From positions 1 to 64,000 of the forward strand of contig JAEZRM010000064.1 in NCBI GenBank assembly GCA_023412805.1: a stretch of DNA of 64,000 bases, read 5' to 3'. The DNA comes from Pseudomonadota bacterium (lineage in GTDB: Bacteria; Pseudomonadota; Alphaproteobacteria; Rhizobiales; Hyphomicrobiaceae). A program made the translations under genes and the position numbers. This document shows, one piece after another, positions 7,834 through 16,272 of the stretch. Position 1 is the first letter of the stretch. Every line of letters begins with the position of its first letter. The notes under the pieces were generated by a model, which searched no databases, had not been told where the DNA came from, and saw only the letters and a list, made by a program, of their open reading frames with translations.

Positions 7834-8580
7834 TCACCCGGCCGTGCCGAGATAGGCCTCTCGCACCGCCGGATGCGCCTGCACCTCGGATGGCGTGCCT
7901 TCCGCAATCTTCTGGCCGAAGTTGAGCACCGCGATCCGGTCGGCGATGGCCATGATCAGCTCCATGTGATGCTCGATCAGGAGCACGGTAATGCCGCTGC
8001 CTCGGATCTGGCGGATGCGGTCATCGAGCGCGCCGATCTCCTCGGGGTTCATGCCGGCGGCAGGCTCGTCGAGTAGAAGCAACCGGGGCTCGGCAGCGAG
8101 GGCGCGCGCGAGTTCGAGGCGGCGCTGCTCGCCAAAGGCCAGATTTGCGGCAAGCTCATCGGCTTTATCGGCAAGACCCGAGAATTCCAGCGCGCGCGTG
8201 ATGCGCTGACGCGCGCCGCGATCGCCGCCCATCCAGCGCGCGAAGAAGTTCGTGCGTTGACGCTGTGCACGCGCGTTCTCGGCCACCCACAGGTTCTGCC
8301 AGACCGTGAGCTGGCCGAACAGGCGGATATTCTGGAATGTGCGGGCGATGCCGGTGCTGAGGCGCGCGTGCGTCGGCAGGCGCGTGATTTCTTCGCCAGC
8401 GAGCGTGATGCTGCCGTGTGTCACGTCGAGCAGGCCGGTGATTAAATTGACGGTCGTGCTCTTGCCCGAGCCATTGGGGCCGATGAGGCCGAAGATCTGT
8501 CCGGGCTCGATTCTGAGGTTGAGACTGTCGACAGCGCGCACGCCGCCAAAGTGCTTGGAGAGGTTGGCTAGTTCGAGCAT
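7834..8580 (-). CDS. livG: LIV-type ABC transporter ATP-binding protein (LivG-like, first copy)
   Basis: A 248-residue ATPase. Walker A is GPNGSGKST, the signature is LAFGEQRRLELARAL, Walker B is LLLLDEPAAGMNPEE and the switch is VLLIEHHMEL. The C-terminal LivG extension GTPSEVQAHPAVREAYLG is present. It starts 3 bases after livM1 ends and precedes livF by 22 bases. It energises the LivH1/LivM1 channel together with LivF. Confidence 0.9.
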   Translation of the reverse strand: MLELANLSKHFGGVRAVDSLNLRIEPGQIFGLIGPNGSGKSTTVNLITGLLDVTHGSITLAGEEITRLPTHARLSTGIARTFQNIRLFGQLTVWQNLWVAENARAQRQRTNFFARWMGGDRGARQRITRALEFSGLADKADELAANLAFGEQRRLELARALAAEPRLLLLDEPAAGMNPEEIGALDDRIRQIRGSGITVLLIEHHMELIMAIADRIAVLNFGQKIAEGTPSEVQAHPAVREAYLGTAG

Positions 8581-8583
8581 GGC

Positions 8584-9483
8584 TCACCCCTCCTTCCGGC
8601 CGAAGAGGCGACGTAGGGTGGCCATCGTCCGCGCGTCGAGCAGCCCGCTCGGCCGGATATTCATCACGAGCACGATGAGCGCGCCGAACAGCAGATTGCG
8701 CCAGTCGCCGAGGAAGCGCAGTCCCTCGACAAGGAAGCCCTGGATGAAGATCACGGCGGCAACCGTGCCGAATACGCTCGAGAGCCCACCGAGGATCGGA
8801 TAGGCGATCGCGAACGTCGCGAGGAGGATGGTGAAGTTCGATTGCTCGATGTGCGTGGTGTAATGCGCGTAGAGCCCGCCTGCGATTCCGGCTATCGCGC
8901 CGCCTGCGGTCATGGCCGAGACTTTGACGGCCGTCAGGTTGATACCGCAGCTCTGTGCGGCGATCTCGTCCTCTCCGACGGCGCGCAGCACGGCACCGGC
9001 GCGCGAACGGTCCATCCACCAGAGCGCGGCCATGACGAGCGCCACGACGGTCCATATGAATATGGCGACATGCAGGGTCGTCCAGCCGTTCTCGGGGAAG
9101 TAGCGGATCTGACGAAAGCCTTCGCCGCCGAGCGGGCCCACTTGAAGGTTCCCGCGCGAGATCTGGTAGTCGAAGTTGAAGAAGAAGAGGCGGACGATCT
9201 CGGTGAACGCGATCGTCGCGACAACCAGCATCAGCCCGTGCACGCGCAGTGCGGGAAAGCCGACGAGACATGCCGTGATGCCAGCTACGAGAGAAGCGAC
9301 AATGAGCGCCGCAAACAATGGCCAACCGGCGAGCACAGTGAGCATGGCGGCAACGTACGCGCCGATCGCCATGAAGCCCGCTTGCGCAAGCGAGACTTGG
9401 CCGGTTTGCAGCACCACATAAGCCGAGAGGCCGAGCAGTGTGTGCACGCCCATGATCTGCAGGAGGCCGAGATAGAAATCCAT
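8584..9483 (-). CDS. livM: LIV-type ABC transporter permease (LivM-like, first copy)
   Basis: A 299-residue membrane permease. Landmarks are LQTGQVSLAQAGFMAIGAYVAAML near the start, AFTEIVRLFFFNFDYQ, and the coupling region AIAYPILGGLSSVFGTVAA. The protein is mostly hydrophobic helices with a basic cytosolic tail (LRRLFGRKEG). It lies 13 bases after livH1 and 3 bases before livG1, so the genes are tightly coupled. It differs strongly in sequence from LivM2 (5259-6167). Confidence 0.88.
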   Translation of the reverse strand: MDFYLGLLQIMGVHTLLGLSAYVVLQTGQVSLAQAGFMAIGAYVAAMLTVLAGWPLFAALIVASLVAGITACLVGFPALRVHGLMLVVATIAFTEIVRLFFFNFDYQISRGNLQVGPLGGEGFRQIRYFPENGWTTLHVAIFIWTVVALVMAALWWMDRSRAGAVLRAVGEDEIAAQSCGINLTAVKVSAMTAGGAIAGIAGGLYAHYTTHIEQSNFTILLATFAIAYPILGGLSSVFGTVAAVIFIQGFLVEGLRFLGDWRNLLFGALIVLVMNIRPSGLLDARTMATLRRLFGRKEG

Positions 9484-9496
9484 AGCGAGCCTCGCT

Positions 9497-10375
9497 TCAA
9501 TCGCGCTTCACGGAGGTTGAAAAGATGCCTCCTGGTCTGAAGACGAGGAAAATGAAGAGCAGCAGCATCACGTAGATGTCGCGCTCGGTCACGCCGCGGA
9601 AGTATTGAAACACGTTCTCTGCCATGCCGACCAGCAGGCCGGCGATGATGGCGCCCGGAATGCTGCCGAGCCCGCCGATCACGGTCACGATCAAGCCCTT
9701 GATGGTCAATGGAACGACCAGGAGTGGCGAGAGAAGGCCGACTGCCGAACCGATGAGCGCACCGGCGAAGCCGCCGAGCATCCCTGTCACGACGAACGTC
9801 AGCGCATTGACGTGATTGATGCGGATGCCGACGAGCTGCGCGGCGATCGGCTGCTGCGAAACCGCGCGTGTCGCGGTGCCGAGCTTGGTCCGATACAGCA
9901 GATAGAGCAGAACGAGCATCGCCAGAATTGCGCAGGCGAAGACAAAGACGAGATCGCCGCGGATCATGAACTCCCCGATATCGACGACCCCGCCGACCAC
10001 GACAGGGTAGTTCTGGGGCATCCCGTCGGTCGTGTGCACGATGATCTCCTCTGCCAGCAGAAACATGCCGACTGTGGACATCAAGGTGGCGAGGGGATTG
10101 GAAAGCGGGATGAAGCGGAAACAGATCCAGTAGATCAGAAAGCCGAAGATGCCGCCGACGATGGCCGCGAGGATCAACGAAGCCCAGGCAGGTCCGGAAA
10201 AAAGCGTCAGGAGGCGGAGCGCCGCATAAGCAGCACCGACGGAGGCAGCGGCATACGCCATGTTGATCTTGTGCAGCACGCCGAACACGAGCGTGAAGCC
10301 GATACCGATCAGGGCGTAGGTTGCACCAAATAGAATCCCGTCGAGGATCGACTGGGCGAGATCGACAAACAGCAT
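9497..10375 (-). CDS. livH: LIV-type ABC transporter permease (LivH-like, first copy)
   Basis: A 292-residue permease with the LivH start QSILDGILFGATYALIGIGFTLVFGVLHKIN. The coupling loop LIVTVIGGLGSIPGAIIAGLLVG lies towards the C-terminus. Eight or so hydrophobic helices are visible. It is the first membrane gene after the binding-protein gene, from which it is separated by a 76-base gap. It belongs to the primary HMGF set of this importer. Confidence 0.88.
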   Translation of the reverse strand: MLFVDLAQSILDGILFGATYALIGIGFTLVFGVLHKINMAYAAASVGAAYAALRLLTLFSGPAWASLILAAIVGGIFGFLIYWICFRFIPLSNPLATLMSTVGMFLLAEEIIVHTTDGMPQNYPVVVGGVVDIGEFMIRGDLVFVFACAILAMLVLLYLLYRTKLGTATRAVSQQPIAAQLVGIRINHVNALTFVVTGMLGGFAGALIGSAVGLLSPLLVVPLTIKGLIVTVIGGLGSIPGAIIAGLLVGMAENVFQYFRGVTERDIYVMLLLFIFLVFRPGGIFSTSVKRD

Positions 10376-10451
10376 GGGGGCGGTAGCTCGCAGAAAAGGG
10401 AGACCGGCACCTCGTAACGAAGTGCCGGCCGGATCATGTCGAGCGGTATCG

Positions 10452-11654
10452 TCAGTTCAGCGGGTTGTGGAGCACTTCCCACTTGCCGGCCTTCGCGTGC
10501 ACGAAGAGGAACGGCTTGATCGCTTCGCGATCAGGTGTCCGCTTCGTTATGCCGAGCAGGCCCGTCGTCTGCTGAAGCTTCGCGAGACCGGCGCGGATCT
10601 TGTTGCGATCTTCCTGGAGCGTGTCCGGCTTCGCCATGACACCCTCGCTCTCGATGACCTGCTTCAAGATCATGACGTTCTCGTAGGCGGCCGCCGAATG
10701 GAGATCGAGGCTTCCATTGAACTTGGCTGCGTTGTCAGCCGCTGCCTGGGCTTCTGGCGTGACGGGCGCGAAGCTCGTTGGGATGATGATCGTCTCGGCT
10801 TCTTTCGCACAGCCCTGGAGCGTCTCGAGGCTCGACGACGACGTCAGTCCCACGAGAAGCTTGGGCTTTACACCCTGACGCGACATTTCCTTCAGCATGC
10901 CGCACGTGGTGAACGGGTGGGCCGAGATGACCATAATGTCGGCGGCTGCGCGCCGCGCTTCACGGGCTTGGTTGGTGAAGTTCGTGTCATTGAGCAGCCA
11001 CTTCGCTTCGCCCTTGATCTCGAAGCCCTCCTTGGCCGCCACTTCCTTCATGACGGCGTACCAGGTCGCGCGCGAATGAGCGAAGTCCTCTTCCACGCCG
11101 CCGAAGATGGTTTTCATCTCAGGCTTGGTCTTCTTGATCCACTGGAAGAGCGCTTGATACATTGCGCCCTCGTCCGGCGTATTCCGGAAGGCCCATTCCG
11201 AAATCTTGGCCAGTCCGCCCTTGATCGCGACATCGGTGAAGATCGGGAACTGCAGGCCGCTGTCACCAGCGTCGCCGACTTTTTTCTGCAGGATGCCGAA
11301 TAGTGGCTCGGCGACGTTCGAGCAGCTCGGACCGATGCCGACCAGGGTAGAGGTCGCCGCCATGCGACGCGCGACGGAAATGCCTTCCTCGGCGTTGCAG
11401 CGGTCATCCATGTAGTCGATGACGATCTTGCCCTTGGTCCCGTCGCCAAGCTTGACGCCGCCTGATCTGTTGACGACGTCGGCAGCGGCTTCGAGCGACG
11501 CCTTTCCATTGACGCCGAAGACGCGGACGACGCCTGACAGCGCGCCGAAACCAGTCAGGCGCACCTCGCGCTCCTGCGCTGTCACCGGAGCCGACGATAC
11601 TGCCGCCATGGCTGCCACCAGAGCAGATGACGCGAACAAGCGTGAAATGATCAT
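10452..11654 (-). CDS. Periplasmic substrate-binding protein of the LIV-type importer
   Basis: A 400-residue protein with a clear Sec signal peptide (MIISRLFASSALVAAMAAVS, cleavage probably after VTAQ). A Peripla_BP_6 (type I) fold follows: VRLTGFGALSGVVRVFGVNG, then NRSGGVKLGDGTKGKIVIDY and the GIGPSCSNVAEPLFGIL loop. This family binds branched-chain amino acids, amides, short organic acids or aromatic acids. Nothing visible pins the ligand down. It is the first gene of a nine-gene minus-strand run and the only binding protein in it, so both permease pairs may depend on it. The upstream region holds an inverted repeat. Confidence 0.88.
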   Translation of the reverse strand: MIISRLFASSALVAAMAAVSSAPVTAQEREVRLTGFGALSGVVRVFGVNGKASLEAAADVVNRSGGVKLGDGTKGKIVIDYMDDRCNAEEGISVARRMAATSTLVGIGPSCSNVAEPLFGILQKKVGDAGDSGLQFPIFTDVAIKGGLAKISEWAFRNTPDEGAMYQALFQWIKKTKPEMKTIFGGVEEDFAHSRATWYAVMKEVAAKEGFEIKGEAKWLLNDTNFTNQAREARRAAADIMVISAHPFTTCGMLKEMSRQGVKPKLLVGLTSSSSLETLQGCAKEAETIIIPTSFAPVTPEAQAAADNAAKFNGSLDLHSAAAYENVMILKQVIESEGVMAKPDTLQEDRNKIRAGLAKLQQTTGLLGITKRTPDREAIKPFLFVHAKAGKWEVLHNPLN

Positions 11655-11703
11655 GCGTAGAACCTCCCTGCAAAACGTTTCCTCGTTGGGCTTGTTTCAT
11701 TTG

Positions 11704-11735
11704 TGCAGTGCAGCGGTCGTGCCGGCTGCGCTGCA
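11704..11735. promoter_or_regulatory. Inverted repeat upstream of the LIV operon (possible operator)
   Basis: Two perfect 11-base arms, TGCAGTGCAGC (11704-11714) and GCTGCGCTGCA (11725-11735), are separated by 10 bases. They lie in the gap between the divergent binding-protein and dehydratase genes, about 50 bases upstream of the former. Each arm is itself nearly palindromic. It could be a dimer-binding operator or a leader stem-loop. No regulator gene is adjacent. Confidence 0.35.
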
Positions 11736-11943
11736 TTCGCCCGTTAGCTGCATTGAGACTTTTGCCCAATGATAAGTCAAGTCAGCAGAGGAGCTTGCCC
11801 CATCGTTTTCGCGTCTCGCCTCGCGCTCGGCTTGAACACGATTGTTCGCCGCCTATTGTGCAGCCGAATTGAAGTTTGAGAGTCCGGCTGCTACTGCACC
11901 GGGCACCCAGCTTTGAGCGCATCCCATCCGGAGTGACAAATTC

Positions 11944-13683
11944 ATGACCACCCGCCGCAAGAAACCCGAAGAGCTGCGCTCGTACCGCTGGTTCGGCCCC
12001 GATGATTTGCGCGCCTTTGGTCACCGCTCGCGCGCCATGCAGATGGGCTACGGTCACGAAGACTGGGCTGGCAAGCCGATCATCGCGATCATCAATACGT
12101 GGTCGGATCTCAACCAGTGCCACGCCCACTTCAAGCAGCGCGTCGAGGACGTGAAGCGCGGTGTGCTGCAGGCGGGCGGCTTCCCGATGGAGCTGCCGGC
12201 GATCTCGCTCTCCGAGCCGATCGTGAAACCGACCACCATGCTCTACCGCAACTTCCTCGCCATGGAGACGGAGGAGCTCATCCGCTCGCATCCGGTCGAT
12301 GGCGTCGTGCTCATGGGCGGCTGTGACAAGACCACGCCCGGGCTGCTCATGGGCGCAACGAGCGCCGGGCTTCCCGCCATCTTCGTGCCCGCCGGTCCCA
12401 TGCTGCGCGGCAACTGGCACGGCAAGATTTTAGGTTCCGGCTCCGATAGCTGGAAGTACTGGGATGAGCGCCGTGCGGGCACGATCACGGAGAAGGACTG
12501 GCTCGAGATCGAAGCCGGCATTGCGCGCAGCCACGGCACCTGCATGACCATGGGCACGGCGAGCACCATGACCGCCATCGCAGAGGCGATCGGCATGACG
12601 ATGCCGGGTGCCTCATCCATTCCCGCGCCGGATGCCAACCACATGCGCATGGCGGCCGCCTCTGGTCGCCGGATTGTCGACATGGTGTGGGAGGACGTGA
12701 CGCCGGACCGTATCCAGACGCGTGATGCCTATGAGAATGCCGTCACGGTCGCGATGGCGATGGGCTGCTCGACGAATGCCGTGATCCATGTGATCGCGAT
12801 GGCGCGGCGTGCGAAAGCCGCTGTCGGGCTCGAGGATTTCGATCGCCTGAGCCGCAAGGTGCCCGTGATTGCCAACGTGCGGCCGAGCGGCAAGACATAC
12901 CTCATGGAGGACTTCTTCTATGCTGGCGGCATCCTCGGGCTCATGGGGCGCCTGAAGGGCCATCTGCATCTCGATGCGCTGACGGTAGGCGGGAGCACGG
13001 TCGGTGAGAACATCGACGGCGCCAAGGTCTTCGACGACGACGTTATCCGTCCGCTCGATAATCCGATCTATGCCGAGGGAGCGCTCGCGCTGCTCAAGGG
13101 CAACCTCGCGCCGGACGGCTGCGTGATCAAACCGTCCGCTTGCGAGCCGCGCCTCCTGAAGCACACGGGCCCCGCGATCGTGTTCGATGACTATCCCGCC
13201 ATGAAGAAGGCTGTCGATCGCGAGGATCTCGATGTGACGCCTGATCACGTGATGGTGCTGCGCAATGCGGGACCGCACGGCGGTCCGGGTATGCCGGAGT
13301 GGGGCATGCTGCCCATCCCGACGAAGCTCGTGAAGCAGGGCGTGCGCGACATGATCCGCATCTCCGATGCGCGCATGTCGGGCACGAGCTACGGTGCGTG
13401 CGTCCTGCACGTATCGCCGGAGTCCTTCATCGGCGGGCCGCTCGCACTTGTTCGCACGGGCGACATGATCGAGCTCGATGTGGCCGCTCGCACGATCAAC
13501 ATGAAGGTGTCGGACGAAGAGCTAGCACGCCGCCGCGCGGAGTTGCCTGAGCGCAAGCCACGCTACGAGCGCGGCTTCGGTTGGATGTTTACGAAGCACG
13601 TTCGTCAGGCGCACGAGGGCTGCGACTTCGACTTCCTCGAGACGGATCACGGTGCGCCCGTGCCAGAGCCGGAGATCTACTGA
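11944..13683 (+). CDS. IlvD/Edd-family dehydratase, probably sugar-acid type
   Basis: A 579-residue iron-sulfur dehydratase. Three cysteines that would hold a [2Fe-2S] cluster are visible: NTWSDLNQCHAH, LMGGCDKTTPG (with the conserved Lys two residues after Cys) and SHGTCMTMGTAST. Other family marks are GCSTNAVIHVIAMARRA, LTVGGSTVGENI and the C-terminal ARMSGTSYGACVLHVSPES. The opening EELRSYRWFGPDDLRAFGHRSR and the overall length resemble L-arabinonate/D-xylonate dehydratases more than the biosynthetic dihydroxy-acid dehydratase. It is therefore likely to dehydrate an aldonic acid to a 2-keto-3-deoxy acid. The biosynthetic IlvD role is the alternative. It stands alone and a terminator follows. 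Confidence 0.8.
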   Translation: MTTRRKKPEELRSYRWFGPDDLRAFGHRSRAMQMGYGHEDWAGKPIIAIINTWSDLNQCHAHFKQRVEDVKRGVLQAGGFPMELPAISLSEPIVKPTTMLYRNFLAMETEELIRSHPVDGVVLMGGCDKTTPGLLMGATSAGLPAIFVPAGPMLRGNWHGKILGSGSDSWKYWDERRAGTITEKDWLEIEAGIARSHGTCMTMGTASTMTAIAEAIGMTMPGASSIPAPDANHMRMAAASGRRIVDMVWEDVTPDRIQTRDAYENAVTVAMAMGCSTNAVIHVIAMARRAKAAVGLEDFDRLSRKVPVIANVRPSGKTYLMEDFFYAGGILGLMGRLKGHLHLDALTVGGSTVGENIDGAKVFDDDVIRPLDNPIYAEGALALLKGNLAPDGCVIKPSACEPRLLKHTGPAIVFDDYPAMKKAVDREDLDVTPDHVMVLRNAGPHGGPGMPEWGMLPIPTKLVKQGVRDMIRISDARMSGTSYGACVLHVSPESFIGGPLALVRTGDMIELDVAARTINMKVSDEELARRRAELPERKPRYERGFGWMFTKHVRQAHEGCDFDFLETDHGAPVPEPEIY

Positions 13684-13713
13684 GGCTCAGCGACACAACT
13701 CGGAGAGGTTGAG

Positions 13714-13740
13714 CGGCGCCTCCGGGCGCCGTTTTGCTTT
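13714..13740 (+). terminator. Rho-independent terminator after the dehydratase gene
   Basis: A 7-bp stem, CGGCGCC (13714-13720) with GGCGCCG (13725-13731), closes a TCCG loop and is followed by TTTTGCTTT. It sits between the converging dehydratase and hydrolase genes. Confidence 0.85.
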
Positions 13741-13743
13741 GGG

Positions 13744-14523
13744 TTACCCCACGTGCCCCAGCACCGCCTTCGCCACGGCGTCGGGCTGATCCAGTTCTGC
13801 GAGGTGGCCTGCGCCTGCGATGGTAGCGATCTTCGCGCCGCCGGGGATCGCCTTCGCTATTCTGTCCGCATATGAGCGCGGCATGACGCGATCCGCCTCG
13901 CCCCAGATGAGCAGCGTCGGTGCGGTGATCAGCGGCAGGCGCCGCTCGAGCTTGGTATTGCCGAGTGGCCAGAAGATGCGGGCCGCACTCTCCGCCGCGC
14001 GCGTCTGTTCGATGGGCCATTCCACGGAGTTGGCGCCGGCGGGCATGGCTTTCATGTCTTTGTAGATCTCGCCATTGGCGCACAGCAGGCTGGGCACGTC
14101 GTCGGCACGCTGCGCCCACACATCCGTTGCCGGGTCTTTCTCATCGAACAAGCCGAACGGCGCGATCATCGCGATGTGGCGCACGCTCCGCGGCCACAGC
14201 GCCGCGATCTCCGCGACGAACGAGCCGCCGACCGAACTGCCTGCGAGGTCCGCGCCATCGAGCCCGGCCTTTTCGAGCAGCGTGCGTGTCGCGACCAGCC
14301 AGTCGAGGTGCGTGTCGAGGATGTTGTGTCCCGTCGCGCCGGGAAAGCCCGGCATGGACGGCACGATCACCGTGCGGCTCTCGGCGAGGCGGTCTAGAAA
14401 CGGCATCCAGCGCGGCAGGCCACCGAAGCCGGCGAGGAAGCCGATTTTTGGGCCGCTGCCCTTGCTCCACACGCGGCAGGGATGACCGTTGACGTCGACG
14501 GTGGTCGTGGTGGGCTCGCTCAA
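13744..14523 (-). CDS. Alpha/beta hydrolase
   Basis: A 259-residue alpha/beta-hydrolase-fold enzyme. The nucleophile Ser is in the elbow AGSSVGGS, the acid Asp is in LIWGEADRVMP and the catalytic His is in GAGHLAELDQ, all in the usual order. The oxyanion-loop region is LAGFGGLPRW rather than the common HGFPG-type motif. No signal peptide is seen, so it is cytosolic. It lies 43 bases downstream of the luciferase-like monooxygenase on the same strand and is probably co-transcribed. A monooxygenase followed by a hydrolase would suit oxidation then ring or ester opening of an unknown compound. Confidence 0.8.
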   Translation of the reverse strand: MSEPTTTTVDVNGHPCRVWSKGSGPKIGFLAGFGGLPRWMPFLDRLAESRTVIVPSMPGFPGATGHNILDTHLDWLVATRTLLEKAGLDGADLAGSSVGGSFVAEIAALWPRSVRHIAMIAPFGLFDEKDPATDVWAQRADDVPSLLCANGEIYKDMKAMPAGANSVEWPIEQTRAAESAARIFWPLGNTKLERRLPLITAPTLLIWGEADRVMPRSYADRIAKAIPGGAKIATIAGAGHLAELDQPDAVAKAVLGHVG

Positions 14524-14566
14524 TGGACGCTCTCCCGTGGTGCGTTTCTTATGAATTGCGGACTGG

Positions 14567-15865
14567 TTATTCCGCTGCAGCCGGTGCTGATCCGGTAAAT
14601 GCCGGCAACGACGCGCGAGTCGATTTCGCCATGGGCTTCGGCCACCACTTGTTTTCCCACTCGTCGAACAGCGGCTTCAATCGCGGCATGACCTTCTCCG
14701 CGAAGAGGCGGGTATTGTACTTGGTGAGGTCCTTCGACATGTTGCCGAACTGCATGAGCAGCATGAGCTGGCCTATGTTGAGCGTCTTGGCGAGTTCCAT
14801 GAGCTGGTCGGTCACGTCGTCCGGCGAGCCGACGATGACATAGCCGTTGTCGACGATGCCTTTCATGTCGCGCGCCAGCATCTGCATCTTCATTGCAGAC
14901 GGCGCTTGCGTCGACACCCCGCCTTTGGATGCTTCCGCCGCCATCTTCACCTGGCTTTCGAGGCCGGCGCGCTGCGTTGCCTCCGTCGTGTACCCAGGCG
15001 GTGAGGCAAAGCGCGGATCGACGTGCAGACAGCGCCCATAGAAGTATTCGGCGGGCTCCGAGTAGAGATCCATGGCCTGCTGGCGGCTCTCGGCGACGCC
15101 GACGACCTGAGCGAAGCCCGCGCGATACGGATTGCGGTCCTTGCCGAGTCGATCCATCTCGGCCCAGAAGCCCTTCATGACATTCTGGGCCATCTTGTAG
15201 CCGTAGTACGAGAGGTAGCAGAACACGTAGTCGCGCTCGGCGGCCCACCGCCATGTCTCGACGGAACCGGCGCCGGGAATCCAGATCGGCGGATGCGGCT
15301 CCTGGATGGGCCGCGGCCAGATGTTGACGTAGCGCTGCTGATTGAAGCGGCCATTGAAGGCAAACGTGTCCTTCTCCTGCCACGCGCGCATGACGAGGTC
15401 ATGCGCTTCGTTGTAGCGCTCGCGGAGCTGGCTCGGATTGGCGCCATAGGCATACGTCGTGTCCATAGGCGTGCCGACGGGAAAGCCGGCGATGAGCCGC
15501 CCGCCCGAGATGCAGTCGATCATCGCGAACTCTTCCGCGACGCGCGTTGGCGGATTGTAGAGCGCGAGGCTGTTGCCCATGACGCAGATCGCGGTGTCGG
15601 TGGTGCGCCGGGCGAGCGCTGTCGCGATCAGGTTCGGCGAGGGCATGAGGCCGTAGCCGTTGGAATGATGCTCGTTGCAGCAGATGGCGTCGTAGCCGCA
15701 CTCCGCCGCGTACTCGAGCTCATCGAGGAAGTCGTTGTACATGTGATGGGCGCGCTTGGGATCGAACAGCGAGGAATGAATATCGACCCAAACGGACGGA
15801 TGCTTCTCCTTGAAGTCGTCCGGCAGTTCCGTATAGGGCATAAGATGGAACCAGAGCATCTTCAT
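14567..15865 (-). CDS. LLM-class flavin-dependent oxidoreductase (paralogue 1)
   Basis: A 432-residue luciferase-like (bacterial luciferase/F420 LLM fold) monooxygenase. The start MKMLWFHLMPYTEL is shared with its paralogue at 23949-25292, which supports this start over longer ones. Core motifs are NEHHSNGYGLMPSPN, CVMGNSLALYNPPTRVAEE, the DCISGGRLIAGFPVGTP flavin-site segment and WPRPIQEPHPPIWIPG. A C-terminal region unique to this pair (ending AFTGSAPAAAE) follows. It probably uses reduced FMN and oxygen, with a reductase partner not visible here. The substrate is unknown. The two copies are nearly collinear and flank the hyf cluster in the same orientation. Confidence 0.85.
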   Translation of the reverse strand: MKMLWFHLMPYTELPDDFKEKHPSVWVDIHSSLFDPKRAHHMYNDFLDELEYAAECGYDAICCNEHHSNGYGLMPSPNLIATALARRTTDTAICVMGNSLALYNPPTRVAEEFAMIDCISGGRLIAGFPVGTPMDTTYAYGANPSQLRERYNEAHDLVMRAWQEKDTFAFNGRFNQQRYVNIWPRPIQEPHPPIWIPGAGSVETWRWAAERDYVFCYLSYYGYKMAQNVMKGFWAEMDRLGKDRNPYRAGFAQVVGVAESRQQAMDLYSEPAEYFYGRCLHVDPRFASPPGYTTEATQRAGLESQVKMAAEASKGGVSTQAPSAMKMQMLARDMKGIVDNGYVIVGSPDDVTDQLMELAKTLNIGQLMLLMQFGNMSKDLTKYNTRLFAEKVMPRLKPLFDEWENKWWPKPMAKSTRASLPAFTGSAPAAAE

Positions 15866-16272
15866 TTGGCGCGCTCTCCCGGCTTGGCGGTGCGTGACCG
15901 CCCTCGCGTTTATCTTCGTTGCTTGCAGAAAGTTTGTGGGAAGTCTGCGCACGGCGCAAGTCCTGCCGGTGAAGTGCATGGCCATAGCTGCATTGCGCTC
16001 GGCCAATTCGGGCATCTGGGCAAAAAGGCGCAGCAATGACGGTTGCTTTGTGCGTCGGGTTGTGCAGACTTTGATCGACGCAACGAATATTGCCGCCCGC
16101 GGTGTCCTGCTTTTGATGCGGGGCCGGCTGTCATCCGAACGCGCCACCTAACCATCGGCGATCGAGGCTCCGGCATCTTGCGGGGCCGGTGTCCTGCTGG
16201 CTGCGTGCGGGCGGAAACATCGTTGCTAGTGCATTTCTGCATCGCTTCGTGGGTGCAGGGGGGCGACTGTAC
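15866..16272. promoter_or_regulatory. Divergent intergenic region between the LLM gene and hyfB
   Basis: A stretch of 407 bases with no convincing gene. It must hold the promoters for the leftward LLM-hydrolase unit and the rightward hyf cluster. I could not identify a confident -35/-10 or -24/-12 pair. A purine-rich AGGGGGG ribosome site for hyfB lies at its right end. Confidence 0.4.

Noticed and set aside
15866..16272. Sigma-54-type promoter before hyfB.
   Set aside because: TGGC and TGC elements are present, but their spacing does not match -24/-12.
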